A stretch of 64,000 nt of DNA from an uncultured Paracoccaceae bacterium (GTDB lineage: Bacteria; Pseudomonadota; Alphaproteobacteria; Rhodobacterales; Rhodobacteraceae): contig CANMMF010000012.1 of assembly GCA_947498985.1 (NCBI GenBank), positions 53,318 to 117,317 on the forward strand, in the 5' to 3' direction. Both the position numbers and the translations under genes were made by a program. Below the pieces are notes generated by a model. That model worked only from the letters and a program-made list of their open reading frames with translations. It made no database searches and was not told the DNA's origin. Of the stretch, positions 43,002 through 51,312 are shown piece after piece. How positions within the stretch are numbered: position 1 is the stretch's first letter; every line of letters starts with the position of its first letter.

Positions 43002-45461
43002 ATGTCCAACCACACCACACAGACCATCACCAGACGCGGGGTGCTGAAAGGCGCAACCGCGCTGGGCGCGCTGGGAGCCTTTGCGCCCGCGCTCCTGCGG
43101 CCCGGCATGGCGCAGGCCGCCACGGAAGGTGACGTGCTGACCGGCTCGCACTGGGGCGCGTTCCGCGCAACGGTGGAGGATGGTGTCTGGACCAAGGTCA
43201 CCCCCTGGGATCAGGATCCGCACCCCTCGCCGCAGCTCGAAGGGGTGATGGACAGCGTCTATTCGCCCAGCCGCATCAAATATCCGATGGTGCGCAAGGC
43301 CTATCTGGAAGGCGGACCCGGCGCGGCCCCCGAAGATCGCGGCAGCGAGGAGTTTGTCCGCGTGAGCTGGGACGAGGCGCTGGAGCTTGTGGTGGCAGAG
43401 CTCAGGCGGGTGAGCGAAAGCTACGGGCCCACCGGGATCTTTGCGGGATCCTATGGCTGGAAAAGCTCCGGCAAGCTGCACAATTGCCAGGCGCTGCTGC
43501 GTCGCGCGCTCAATGTCGGGCTCGAGGGCAAGTTTGTGAACAGCTCGGGCGATTATTCCACTGGCGCGAGCCAGGTGATCATGCCCCATGTGATGGGCAC
43601 GCTGGAGGTCTACGAACAGCAGACAGTGCTGCCGGTGGTGGTGGAAAGCACCGACGTGCTGGTGTTCTGGGCCGCCGATCCGATCAAGACCAACCAGATC
43701 GGCTGGACCGTCGCCGACCACGACACCTATCCCTACATGGAAGAGATCAGGGCCAGCGGCAAACGGGTCATCGTGATCGACCCGGTGCGCACCGAGACCG
43801 CCAGGTTCTTTGACGCCGACTGGATCCCCATTCGTCCCCATACCGACGTGGCGATGATGCTGGGCATCGCGCATGCGCTTTATTACGAGGATCTGCACGA
43901 TCAGGATTTCCTCGATGAATATACCGCCGGGTTCGAGGATTTCCTGCCCTACCTCACCGGCGAAAGCGACGGTGTGCCCAAGAGCCCCGAATGGGCCGCC
44001 GAAATCTGCGAAGTGCCCGCCGGGCAGATCACCGAACTGGCGCGACTTTTTGCCGGCAACCGCACGATGCTCAGCTCCGGCTGGTCGATCCAGCGGCAGC
44101 ATCACGGCGAGCAATCGCACTGGATGCTGGTCACGCTGGCCTCGATGCTGGGTCAGATCGGGCTGCCGGGTGGCGGCTTTGGCCTCAGTTACCACTACGC
44201 CAATGGCGGCTCGCCCTCGGCCAATTCGGTGGTGCTTCCGGGCATCTCCGATGGCGGCGCGGCGGTCGAAGGCGCGGCCTGGCTTACCGAAGCGGGGGCC
44301 GCCTCGATCCCGGTGAGCCGGATCGTCGAGATGCTGGAACGCCCCGGCGAGCAGTTCGATTTCAACGGCAGTTCGGTGACCTTCCCGGAGGTCAAGATGG
44401 TCTACTGGACCGGCGGCAACCCCTTTGCCCACCACCAGGACCGCAACCGGATGATCAAGGCCTGGCAATCGCTTGAGACCGTGGTGGTGCAGGATTTCCA
44501 GTGGACGGCAACGGCGCGATTTGCCGATATCGTGCTGCCCGCCACCACCTCCTACGAGCGCAACGATATCGAGCATATCGGGGATTATTCGCTCAAGGCG
44601 ATCCTCGGCATGAAGAAGGTGGTCGATCCGGTCTTTGAATCGCGCACCGATTTCGACATCTCCGCCGAGATCGCAGAGCGTCTGGGCGCGGGCGAGGCCT
44701 TTACCGAAGGCAAGGACGAGATGGCCTGGATCCGCGGCTTTTACGAAGATGCCGCGCGGCAGGGCCCCTCGAAAGGCGTCGACGTGCCCGATTTCGACAC
44801 GTTCTGGGAAGAGGGCGTCGTGGTCTTCGACATCCCCGACGAGGCCAAACAATTCGTGCGCTATGCCGATTACCGCGACGATCCGCTGCTGGAGCCGCTG
44901 GGCACCCCCACCGGCAAGATCGAGATCTTCAGCCGCAACATAGAGAAGATGGGTTATGACGATTGCGGACCGCATCCGATGTGGATGGAACCGGTCGAGC
45001 GGCTTGGCGGCGAGGGCAGCTACCCGCTGCATGTCAATTCCGGGCATCCGCAGCACCGACTGCATTCGCAACTCTGCGGCACCAAACTGCGCGAGCAATA
45101 TGCGGTCGGGGGGCGCGAGCCATGCGTCATCAACACCGAAGATGCCGCCGAGCGCGGCATCGCGGATGGCGATGTGGTGCGCGTCTTCAACGACCGCGGT
45201 CAGGTGCTTGCCGGTGCCATCGTGTCGGACGACATCCGCCCCGGTGTCCTGCAGCTATACGAAGGCGGCTGGTACGATCCGGTGACCGGCGGCGAGGCCG
45301 GAGCGCTGGACGCTTACGGCGACGTCAATTGCCTGACGGTCGGCAACGGCACATCGAAGCTGGCGCAGGGCAATTGCGGCCATACCGGCCTGGCGGATGT
45401 GGAGAAGTTCACCGGCGATCTGCCAGAGGTGAACGTCTTTGATGCTCCGGCCGAAGGCTGA
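43002..45461 (+). CDS. torA: Periplasmic DMSO/TMAO reductase (TorA/DorA)
   Basis: This is an 819-aa bis-MGD molybdoenzyme reducing TMAO and/or DMSO. The Tat signal (TITRRGVLKGATALGALGAF) is cleaved near AQA. The molybdenum-ligand serine is in SSGDYSTGASQ. GSYGWKSSGKLHNCQ contains a Tyr-Gly-Trp that, by spacing to the Mo serine, corresponds to Tyr114-Trp116 of Rhodobacter DMSO reductase. That Tyr is reported to be absent in E. coli TorA, so a DorA-type broad specificity is plausible. The MopB C-terminal domain includes HVNSGHPQHRLHSQL. The ATG follows GGAGGG. The gene is third in the torCDA operon. Confidence 0.93.
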   Translation: MSNHTTQTITRRGVLKGATALGALGAFAPALLRPGMAQAATEGDVLTGSHWGAFRATVEDGVWTKVTPWDQDPHPSPQLEGVMDSVYSPSRIKYPMVRKAYLEGGPGAAPEDRGSEEFVRVSWDEALELVVAELRRVSESYGPTGIFAGSYGWKSSGKLHNCQALLRRALNVGLEGKFVNSSGDYSTGASQVIMPHVMGTLEVYEQQTVLPVVVESTDVLVFWAADPIKTNQIGWTVADHDTYPYMEEIRASGKRVIVIDPVRTETARFFDADWIPIRPHTDVAMMLGIAHALYYEDLHDQDFLDEYTAGFEDFLPYLTGESDGVPKSPEWAAEICEVPAGQITELARLFAGNRTMLSSGWSIQRQHHGEQSHWMLVTLASMLGQIGLPGGGFGLSYHYANGGSPSANSVVLPGISDGGAAVEGAAWLTEAGAASIPVSRIVEMLERPGEQFDFNGSSVTFPEVKMVYWTGGNPFAHHQDRNRMIKAWQSLETVVVQDFQWTATARFADIVLPATTSYERNDIEHIGDYSLKAILGMKKVVDPVFESRTDFDISAEIAERLGAGEAFTEGKDEMAWIRGFYEDAARQGPSKGVDVPDFDTFWEEGVVVFDIPDEAKQFVRYADYRDDPLLEPLGTPTGKIEIFSRNIEKMGYDDCGPHPMWMEPVERLGGEGSYPLHVNSGHPQHRLHSQLCGTKLREQYAVGGREPCVINTEDAAERGIADGDVVRVFNDRGQVLAGAIVSDDIRPGVLQLYEGGWYDPVTGGEAGALDAYGDVNCLTVGNGTSKLAQGNCGHTGLADVEKFTGDLPEVNVFDAPAEG

Positions 45462-45503
45462 CACAGGGTCGCGGCGCGCGGCTCCCGGCGCGCCGCTTCG
45501 TTG

Positions 45504-45848
45504 ATGGTGACCGGCTCAGTGCGGCCCCGCCCGGATCTGCGCGTCTGGCTTGCGCTCGGCTTCGCCGTCTGCAGGGCCATGGCACCGCGTGTGGCGGAGG
45601 AGGCCGCGCCGGTCTATCTGGCCAAAGGCGCCAAGCTCCGGGCCGAGGCCGACAGCGGCGGCCGTCCCATCGGCCCTGTTCTCGTCGCCACCCCAGTCAC
45701 GGTCACCGCCCGGCCGGGCGACCGGATCACAGTGTCGATATCGGGCTGGGGCCGCGCCATGAGCCGGGGATCGATCCGCGCGGCAGACCCCGCAAGCCAC
45801 CGCAACATCGCAGCAGTTCAGCAGCGCCCGCCAGACCTGCTAGGCTGA
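45504..45848 (+). CDS. Small putative exported protein with SH3-like pattern
   Basis: This is a 114-aa open frame between torA (42 bp upstream) and the hybrid kinase (31 bp downstream), in the same direction. A hydrophobic stretch LRVWLALGFAVCRAMAP near residues 12-28 could be a weak signal sequence. The core VYLAKGAKLRA, GGRPIGPVLVATPVTVTARPGDRITVSISGWGR follows the small-beta-barrel (SH3-like) rhythm ending in a GW pair. There is no clear ribosome site before the ATG. It may be an accessory to the reductase or sensor, or a non-functional frame. The context-supported identification is weak. Confidence 0.45.
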   Translation: MVTGSVRPRPDLRVWLALGFAVCRAMAPRVAEEAAPVYLAKGAKLRAEADSGGRPIGPVLVATPVTVTARPGDRITVSISGWGRAMSRGSIRAADPASHRNIAAVQQRPPDLLG

Positions 45849-45879
45849 TCCGCGGGCCGGTCGATCAAAGGAACACCCC

Positions 45880-48222
45880 ATGCTGAGCTTCAAGCGTCTG
45901 ATCGAGGAAAACGAAGAATGGCTGATCGACCTCATCGTGGAATACGCCCGGGACCGGGCCTATACCGAGTATTCCTCGACCCTGCGCGAGGCCTGGCGCA
46001 TTTCGGTGTGCGGGATCAGCAAGCCGCTGGTGGCGTTCATCGAGGCCGCGCAGGGCTCCGACCGCCCGCAGCATGTCGCCACCGAGAAGATGCAGGCCTT
46101 CGGCGTGGTCCGCGGCTTGCAGCACCGGGCGATGGGCATCAGCGTCAGCGACTTTTTCGGCATGCTCAAGCTTTACCGCAGGGCCTATGTGGATCTGATC
46201 GAAGAGAAAGAGCCGCAGCCTGACCAGCGCCACGCCCTGCGCGCGCTGATCATCGAGATGTTCGACGCGATGGAAATCGGCATCCTGCGCGCGTGGGAGA
46301 GCTCGACCGAGACCGAAAAACTCAGCGAGCTTCAGCATCGCAATCGCGAACTCAGCAACGAAAAGAACAAGTATCTGACGGTTTTCGAAAGCATCGCGGA
46401 GCCTGCCATCCTGCTCGATACCGACAATTGCCCCACCCATGTGAACGCCGCGGCCAACCGCCTTTTGCCGGGCGAAAGCCAGCCCGGCGCGGGGTATTAC
46501 GGCCATCGCGACAGCCCCGCGCTGCAGGCCATCGTCGCGCGGATCCTGCAATCGCGCGGCGCCGCGGACGAGACGCTGACGCTGGAGACCACAAGCGGCA
46601 CGCTGGTCTTTCACGTCGCCTTGCAGGAGATGCTGGATATCAGCAAGAAATTTGCCGGAACCGTGATCATCCTGCAGGACGTGACCGAATTTCTCAAAGC
46701 CATCGAGGCCGCGCGCGCGGCGGATCGCGCCAAATCGGTGTTCCTGACAACGCTCAGCCACGAGATCCGCACACCCATCAACAACATCCTCGGCCTCACC
46801 GGGCTGCTGGACGATGGCGGGTGTCCTGCCGACAAGGCGCGCCATCTGCGCAGCATGCGGGCCTCCGGCGAAGTGCTGTCCACGCTGATCGAGAACGCGC
46901 TGGGTTTCTCCAAAGCCGAAAGCAATGCGCTGCAGCTCATCGAGCAGGATTTCAACCTGACGGAGCTTTGCGACTCGCTCTTCCGGGTTCTCGATCTGGA
47001 GGAGTTCCGAAAGCAGCTGGCGCTCAGGAAGACCATCGCGCCGGACGTGCCGACGCAGCTGCATGGCGACAGTCACAAGCTGCGCCACATCCTGATGAAC
47101 CTGCTTTCCAACGCGGTGAAGTTCACCGCAAGCGGGACCGTGCGCCTCAGGGTGACGCATCAGGCGCGGCGCGAGGATGGCCGTCATGTTTTGTGTTTCG
47201 AGGTGATCGACACCGGGCCGGGGCTGCAGTCGGACGAGGTCGCGCATCTGTTTGAGCCCTATTTCCAGGGGCCGCGCTCCGCCGAGATGACCCAGACCCA
47301 TGGCAGCGGTCTCGGCCTCGCGATCAGTCACCATCTCGTGCAGTTTCTGGGTGGCGAGATCGACTACCGGCCGAACCCGTCGGGCGGCGCGATCTTCCGG
47401 TTTCGCCTGAGCTTTGCCGAGGCCCGCCGACCGCAGGCGCCGGAGTTTGTGTCCTGCGGCGGCACCGTGCTGGTGGTCGAGGACGATCCGGTCAACGCCA
47501 TCGTGTTCGAAGGCTACCTGCACGATCTGGGCTACAGGGTCCGGCTCGCGAGCACCTACAGCGCCGCGATCACGGCGCTGGAAGAGACCGCCTTCGACAT
47601 CGTGGTCACCGATTACAAGCTCGATGGCCGGACCGGGCTCGATGTCGCGAAGGCCGTTGCACAGCTGCGCGACCCGGTGCCGGTGATCGTGGTCACCGCC
47701 GCCATCCCCGAAAACGCGCAGGCGCTGACCGCGCAATCGCAGGCACGGCAGTTTCTGGAAAAACCGTTTTCCCGGCACGAACTGGCGCACGCGCTGTCGT
47801 CGGTGTCCAGGACCTTGGCAACGACGCCGGTCGCGCCGGAGGACACAGAGGGCGCGGTGGACGCGGTGGACCGGCACGTGACACCGGCAGATCTCGACCG
47901 GTTGCTGTCGGATCTGGGCCCGGAGCGGTGCCGCGCCGTCGTGGAAAGCTACAAGAGCAACGCCCGTGATCTGGTGGCGGGCATGCAGGAGCAGCTCCGG
48001 CACGGGGCTGTGTCAGAGGTCTCGGACCTGGCGCATCAACTGATCAGCGCGTCGGGCTTTGTCGGCGCCTGGAAGACCGTCGCATTGTCCAGAGAGATCA
48101 CCGCGCTCTGCAAATCCGGCGAGATCGCCGCCCTCGACGAGACACTCGGCAGGCTGGAGCGGGAGCGGACAGATGCGCAGCACGCGCTCGACAGCTATTG
48201 GCAGAATATCGAAACGCACTGA
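45880..48222 (+). CDS. Soluble hybrid histidine kinase with receiver and HPt (TorS-like)
   Basis: This is a 780-aa phosphorelay kinase without any transmembrane helix. The N-terminal about 150 residues are helical (SFKRLIEENEEWLIDLIVEYA; RGLQHRAMGISVSDFFGMLKLYRRAY) and resemble RsbRD-type/globin-like sensor regions. A PAS-like domain (FESIAEPAILLDTDN) follows. The relay residues are H294 in TLSHEIRTPINNI, D578 in VVTDYKLDGRTG and H719 in DLAHQLISASGFVGA, the H-D-H order used by TorS. It lies just behind torCDA and probably phosphorylates the TorR protein. It lacks the periplasmic sensor of E. coli TorS, so its signal should be cytoplasmic. Confidence 0.88.
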   Translation: MLSFKRLIEENEEWLIDLIVEYARDRAYTEYSSTLREAWRISVCGISKPLVAFIEAAQGSDRPQHVATEKMQAFGVVRGLQHRAMGISVSDFFGMLKLYRRAYVDLIEEKEPQPDQRHALRALIIEMFDAMEIGILRAWESSTETEKLSELQHRNRELSNEKNKYLTVFESIAEPAILLDTDNCPTHVNAAANRLLPGESQPGAGYYGHRDSPALQAIVARILQSRGAADETLTLETTSGTLVFHVALQEMLDISKKFAGTVIILQDVTEFLKAIEAARAADRAKSVFLTTLSHEIRTPINNILGLTGLLDDGGCPADKARHLRSMRASGEVLSTLIENALGFSKAESNALQLIEQDFNLTELCDSLFRVLDLEEFRKQLALRKTIAPDVPTQLHGDSHKLRHILMNLLSNAVKFTASGTVRLRVTHQARREDGRHVLCFEVIDTGPGLQSDEVAHLFEPYFQGPRSAEMTQTHGSGLGLAISHHLVQFLGGEIDYRPNPSGGAIFRFRLSFAEARRPQAPEFVSCGGTVLVVEDDPVNAIVFEGYLHDLGYRVRLASTYSAAITALEETAFDIVVTDYKLDGRTGLDVAKAVAQLRDPVPVIVVTAAIPENAQALTAQSQARQFLEKPFSRHELAHALSSVSRTLATTPVAPEDTEGAVDAVDRHVTPADLDRLLSDLGPERCRAVVESYKSNARDLVAGMQEQLRHGAVSEVSDLAHQLISASGFVGAWKTVALSREITALCKSGEIAALDETLGRLERERTDAQHALDSYWQNIETH

Positions 48223-48387
48223 CACCACCGGGGGCGTGCCGGGCGAAGTCCTGAAACAAGGGCGGCATGCTCCACGCACGCTGCGGCAGCGCTGCCATGC
48301 TTTTTGCGCATCGCTTGCCGCGGGCTTGCGGCGCCGGTCGCGGAATGCCACCGTGTGCGGCAGACCAGAAACTTGATTGGGTACCTT

Positions 48388-48666
48388 ATGACCAGACTGA
48401 CGGCTCTTCTTGCTGGCCCCGTGATCCTACTGAGCGTTGCCGCCTGCGAACCGGTGCCTGCCACCGGCGGGGGCGGCGGCACGGGCATCGTGACGGTGCC
48501 GGACTCCGTGTCCTCGATTGCGGCGACGCATCAGGATCTGTCCTCCGCGCGGATCCGGGCGCAGGACGGCTGCTACTGGTACACCCATCGCGGCCCGGTC
48601 GAGACAACAGAGCTGCCGTTGCGCACCGCCGCGGGCAACCCGATCTGCACCCGGCCCACCAGCTGA
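48388..48666 (+). CDS. Small lipoprotein of unknown function
   Basis: This is a 92-aa protein. A lipoprotein signal TRLTALLAGPVILLSVAAC has its lipid-accepting cysteine at residue 20. A Gly-rich linker (ATGGGGGTG) leads to a short domain with two cysteines in DGCYWYTHRGPVETTELPLRT and GNPICTRP. No known family is recognised. Similar small 'YWYxHxGPVETT' lipoproteins seem frequent in this bacterial group, by impression only. The ATG lacks a strong ribosome site. It converges with the L,D-transpeptidase gene, stops 12 bp apart, and is unlikely to share its operon. Confidence 0.75.
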   Translation: MTRLTALLAGPVILLSVAACEPVPATGGGGGTGIVTVPDSVSSIAATHQDLSSARIRAQDGCYWYTHRGPVETTELPLRTAAGNPICTRPTS

Positions 48667-48678
48667 CGGGCGGCCGCG

Positions 48679-49323
48679 TTACAGCGACCCGCCATCGGTG
48701 GGGTAAAGATAGGCGGTGACGCCGGTATCCACCTGCTCGTAGAGCGTGTTGATATGCGCCATGACCATGCGCACGCAGCCCGAGCTTGCCCGCGTCCCGA
48801 TGGAGCGCGGCGCGGGCGTGCCATGGATGCGCAGATAGGTGTCGCGATTGCCGACATAGAGATACAGCGCGCGCGATCCCAGCGCGTTTGACGGGCCGGG
48901 CGGCTGGCCGTCTTCCCAGCGCGCGTATTTCTCGGGCTCGCGCTTGATCATCGCGTCGGTCGGCCGCCAGCGCGGCCACTTGGCCTTGCGCCGGATGGTG
49001 TAGACGCCGGGCTCGTAAAGCCCGTCGCGGCCGATCGCGACGCCGTAGCGGATCGCGGTGCCGTCGTCCTGAATGTGGTACAGGTAGCGCGCAACCGCAT
49101 CCACATGTACATCCCCCGGCGTCAGCCCGGGATTGGCCTTCACACGGGTCTGCAGGAAGCGCGGATGAAGCCCCCAGGGATTGCTGGTGCCCGGATCGAA
49201 CCCCGCAGGTGTCACCTGCGCGTCCCAGGCATCCCAGCTGTCGGGAGAAGCATAGGCAGGCCGGACAAGCGCGGGCGCGGCCAGCGCGGCGAGACCTGCA
49301 ATCATGTGGCGTCTGGTGACCAT
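48679..49323 (-). CDS. L,D-transpeptidase (YkuD family)
   Basis: This is a 214-aa exported enzyme that cross-links peptidoglycan or anchors proteins to it. The signal sequence contains TRRHMIAGLAALAAPALVRPAYA, with a twin-Arg-like start. The catalytic motif is IHGTPAPRSIGTRASSGCVRM, matching HxnSxGCxR with the nucleophilic cysteine. Upstream, YGVAIGRDGLYEPGVYTI and RWRPTDAMIKREPE are family-typical. The ATG at 49323 is preceded by GAAAGG. Open sequence further upstream is not coding in style. Two-thirds of the mature protein is the YkuD domain. Confidence 0.92.
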   Translation of the reverse strand: MVTRRHMIAGLAALAAPALVRPAYASPDSWDAWDAQVTPAGFDPGTSNPWGLHPRFLQTRVKANPGLTPGDVHVDAVARYLYHIQDDGTAIRYGVAIGRDGLYEPGVYTIRRKAKWPRWRPTDAMIKREPEKYARWEDGQPPGPSNALGSRALYLYVGNRDTYLRIHGTPAPRSIGTRASSGCVRMVMAHINTLYEQVDTGVTAYLYPTDGGSL

Positions 49324-49515
49324 GCGAAACCTTTCAAACTTTTCAATGTCATGCGCCCTGCCGCGATTCGCGGCGACCCCCTGCGCAATGTCGAAGCGAT
49401 AAAGCGACCGATTCCCCACGGCGATCAAATGCAAACTGCCACGGTCACGGTTTTTTGTGGACAAGTGAGGTTTGCCGGCTGCGGAATCGCGCGGGTCGAC
49501 TGGCCGCCGCTGCCC

Positions 49516-50280
49516 TCATCCCCTGTCCTCCAGCGTGACGCTCAGCGCATGGGCCAGCCGGAAGAAATCCCGCCGCACCGCACGCGCATAGGGATTGGCG
49601 GTCTCGATGGCGTCAAACACCTCCGGCGCGTCGTTCTGCACCATGGAGATCGACTGCACGAGCAGATCGAAGCTGCGGGTTGTCATCCGGGTCGGCAGCG
49701 GCGCCATGTCCAGCAGGACCTTGGCAATCAGATGCGTGAGGCCCTGCACAATCGCCGCCTCCCGGTCATGCGCCTGCGGGGTGCTCAGGATCACCTGCAG
49801 GCCGAGATGGCGACGCAGGAAGGCCGCCAGAAAGCGATGCCGCGTGCCGCGGATCGGGCAGAGCGCAATCTTGAGCCCGCGCAGACCCGGGCGCGCGCTT
49901 TGCGGACCAAAGAGAGGATGCGTCGCGACGATGTCCACGTGCTCCGGCAGGAGCCGTGTCATGATCTCGGCGGGCCCCACCTTGACGGAGCCTACATCGA
50001 CGATCAGCGCGCCCGGACGGCAGAGCGTGGCAACCTCCGCCACCACCGTCTCGAAGGTCGAGACCGGCGCGGCGATGACGACGATATCGCAACGCGCGGC
50101 CTCTGCCACAGAGGTGAAGGTCACGCCAAGCGCCGCCGCCCGGTCCTGCAGCGCGGCATCCGGATCAGACGCGTAAAGCGCCACATGCCCCTGCAGGCTT
50201 TGTGCAATCAGCTGACCAAACGCGCCGAAGCCGATGATCCCAAGCCGGGGCGTCCGCGTGTCTTTCGTTTCGGTGTTCAT
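49516..50280 (-). CDS. Prephenate/arogenate dehydrogenase family protein
   Basis: This is a 254-aa protein with an N-terminal NAD(P)-binding Rossmann domain (RLGIIGFGAFGQLIAQSLQ; CDIVVIAAPVSTFETVV; LIVDVGSVKV). A helical dimerisation domain contains VDIVATHPLFGPQSA and the catalytic-type histidine in VQGLTHLIAKVLLDM. This is the layout of TyrA, which makes 4-hydroxyphenylpyruvate or tyrosine. It is somewhat shorter than typical TyrA (about 280-300 aa), so a non-canonical substrate is possible. It stands alone, preceded by a 247-bp gap in which I see no gene. Confidence 0.82.
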   Translation of the reverse strand: MNTETKDTRTPRLGIIGFGAFGQLIAQSLQGHVALYASDPDAALQDRAAALGVTFTSVAEAARCDIVVIAAPVSTFETVVAEVATLCRPGALIVDVGSVKVGPAEIMTRLLPEHVDIVATHPLFGPQSARPGLRGLKIALCPIRGTRHRFLAAFLRRHLGLQVILSTPQAHDREAAIVQGLTHLIAKVLLDMAPLPTRMTTRSFDLLVQSISMVQNDAPEVFDAIETANPYARAVRRDFFRLAHALSVTLEDRG

Positions 50281-50527
50281 GTTCTCGACCTCTGGGTTTG
50301 CCGCCCGGCACGAGGTCTGTATGGAAACCGACTGCTGTCAGGGCAGCGGAAGTTTCACGACAAAGCGTCCGCGGCTATGAAAGCCGGGGATAATAAGCTC
50401 CTGCAAAATGGACGCGTGTCATCATGCCAAAAGGCCTAAGCCACCGGAACGTGCCGCGTCAATACCGGCTTGATGCGCGCGCCGGATTGACAGGCGATTG
50501 TGGCACGTCTCCCTCCATGGCGCGCAA
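50281..50527. other. Intergenic region, no gene seen
   Basis: This 247-bp gap between the nitrilase stop and the prephenate dehydrogenase start (both minus strand) should hold the promoter of the latter. I see no convincing motif or small gene. Confidence 0.3.
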
Positions 50528-51307
50528 TCACAATCGCAGATCGCGCCGGTCGGCAAGATAGGGCAGCCGCTTTTGCGCCTGCACGACGCGGGCGGCCTCG
50601 AGCTCCGCGCCGATGATCTCCGGATCACGCCCGGCGCGGGCCAGTTCGACCCCGTCGGGTGCCGCAATCACACTGTCGCCCAGAAACGCCATGCCGTTTT
50701 CGGTGCCCGCGCTGTTGGCGTAAGCCAGATAAACGCCGTTCTCATAGGCCCGGGTCGGCATCATCCGCTGCGCGACCCAGCCCCATTCCGCGCCCAGCGC
50801 CGTCGGCACCAGCACCAGCTGCGCGCCCAGCGCCGCCACATGCCGCACGGTCTCGGGAAATTCCGCGTCGTAGCAGATCAGCGTTGCGATCCGAAACCCG
50901 CGATAGTCAAACAGCGCGCAGCCCTGCCCCGGCGCGAAATGGCGGCGTTCGGCGCCCGGCGGGATCGCCAGCTTGCGGTAATGGCTGAGCCGCGCGCCAT
51001 CCGGTGCAACGCAGACCGACGCGTTGAAAACAAGGTCCGCCTCCCGTTCGGCAAAGCCGTAATGCAACGCGATGCCAAAGCGCCGCGCCATGCCGGCCAT
51101 GGCGGCAAAGATCGGCCCGTCGACGGGTTCGGCGCGCGCGGCAACCGCATCGCCGATATTGTAGCCCGTGGCAAAAAGCTCGGGCAGCAGCAGCAGATCG
51201 GCTTGCGGTGCGGCGCGGCGCTCCAGTGTCGCCCGCAACCAGTCCAGCCGCGCCGCGGTCCCGTCCAGATGCGCCGGGGCCTGCGCTATGGCGAGGTGAA
51301 AGCCCAA
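50528..51307 (-). CDS. Carbon-nitrogen hydrolase (nitrilase superfamily)
   Basis: This is a 259-aa amidase of the nitrilase superfamily. The Glu-Lys-Cys triad is visible in LLLLPELFATGYN (Glu), SHYRKLAIPP (Lys) and ATLICYDAEFPE (Cys). Such enzymes hydrolyse amides of small molecules or nitriles. It begins with a probable TTG six bases after the stop of the M24 gene, so the two are translationally linked and likely act on the same compound. There is no signal peptide. The exact substrate is unknown. Confidence 0.87.
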   Translation of the reverse strand: MGFHLAIAQAPAHLDGTAARLDWLRATLERRAAPQADLLLLPELFATGYNIGDAVAARAEPVDGPIFAAMAGMARRFGIALHYGFAEREADLVFNASVCVAPDGARLSHYRKLAIPPGAERRHFAPGQGCALFDYRGFRIATLICYDAEFPETVRHVAALGAQLVLVPTALGAEWGWVAQRMMPTRAYENGVYLAYANSAGTENGMAFLGDSVIAAPDGVELARAGRDPEIIGAELEAARVVQAQKRLPYLADRRDLRL

Positions 51308-51312
51308 AAAAG

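Noticed and set aside
42954..45098. 714-codon open frame on the minus strand
   Set aside because: It is antisense to torA, whose Mo-enzyme motifs are unambiguous.
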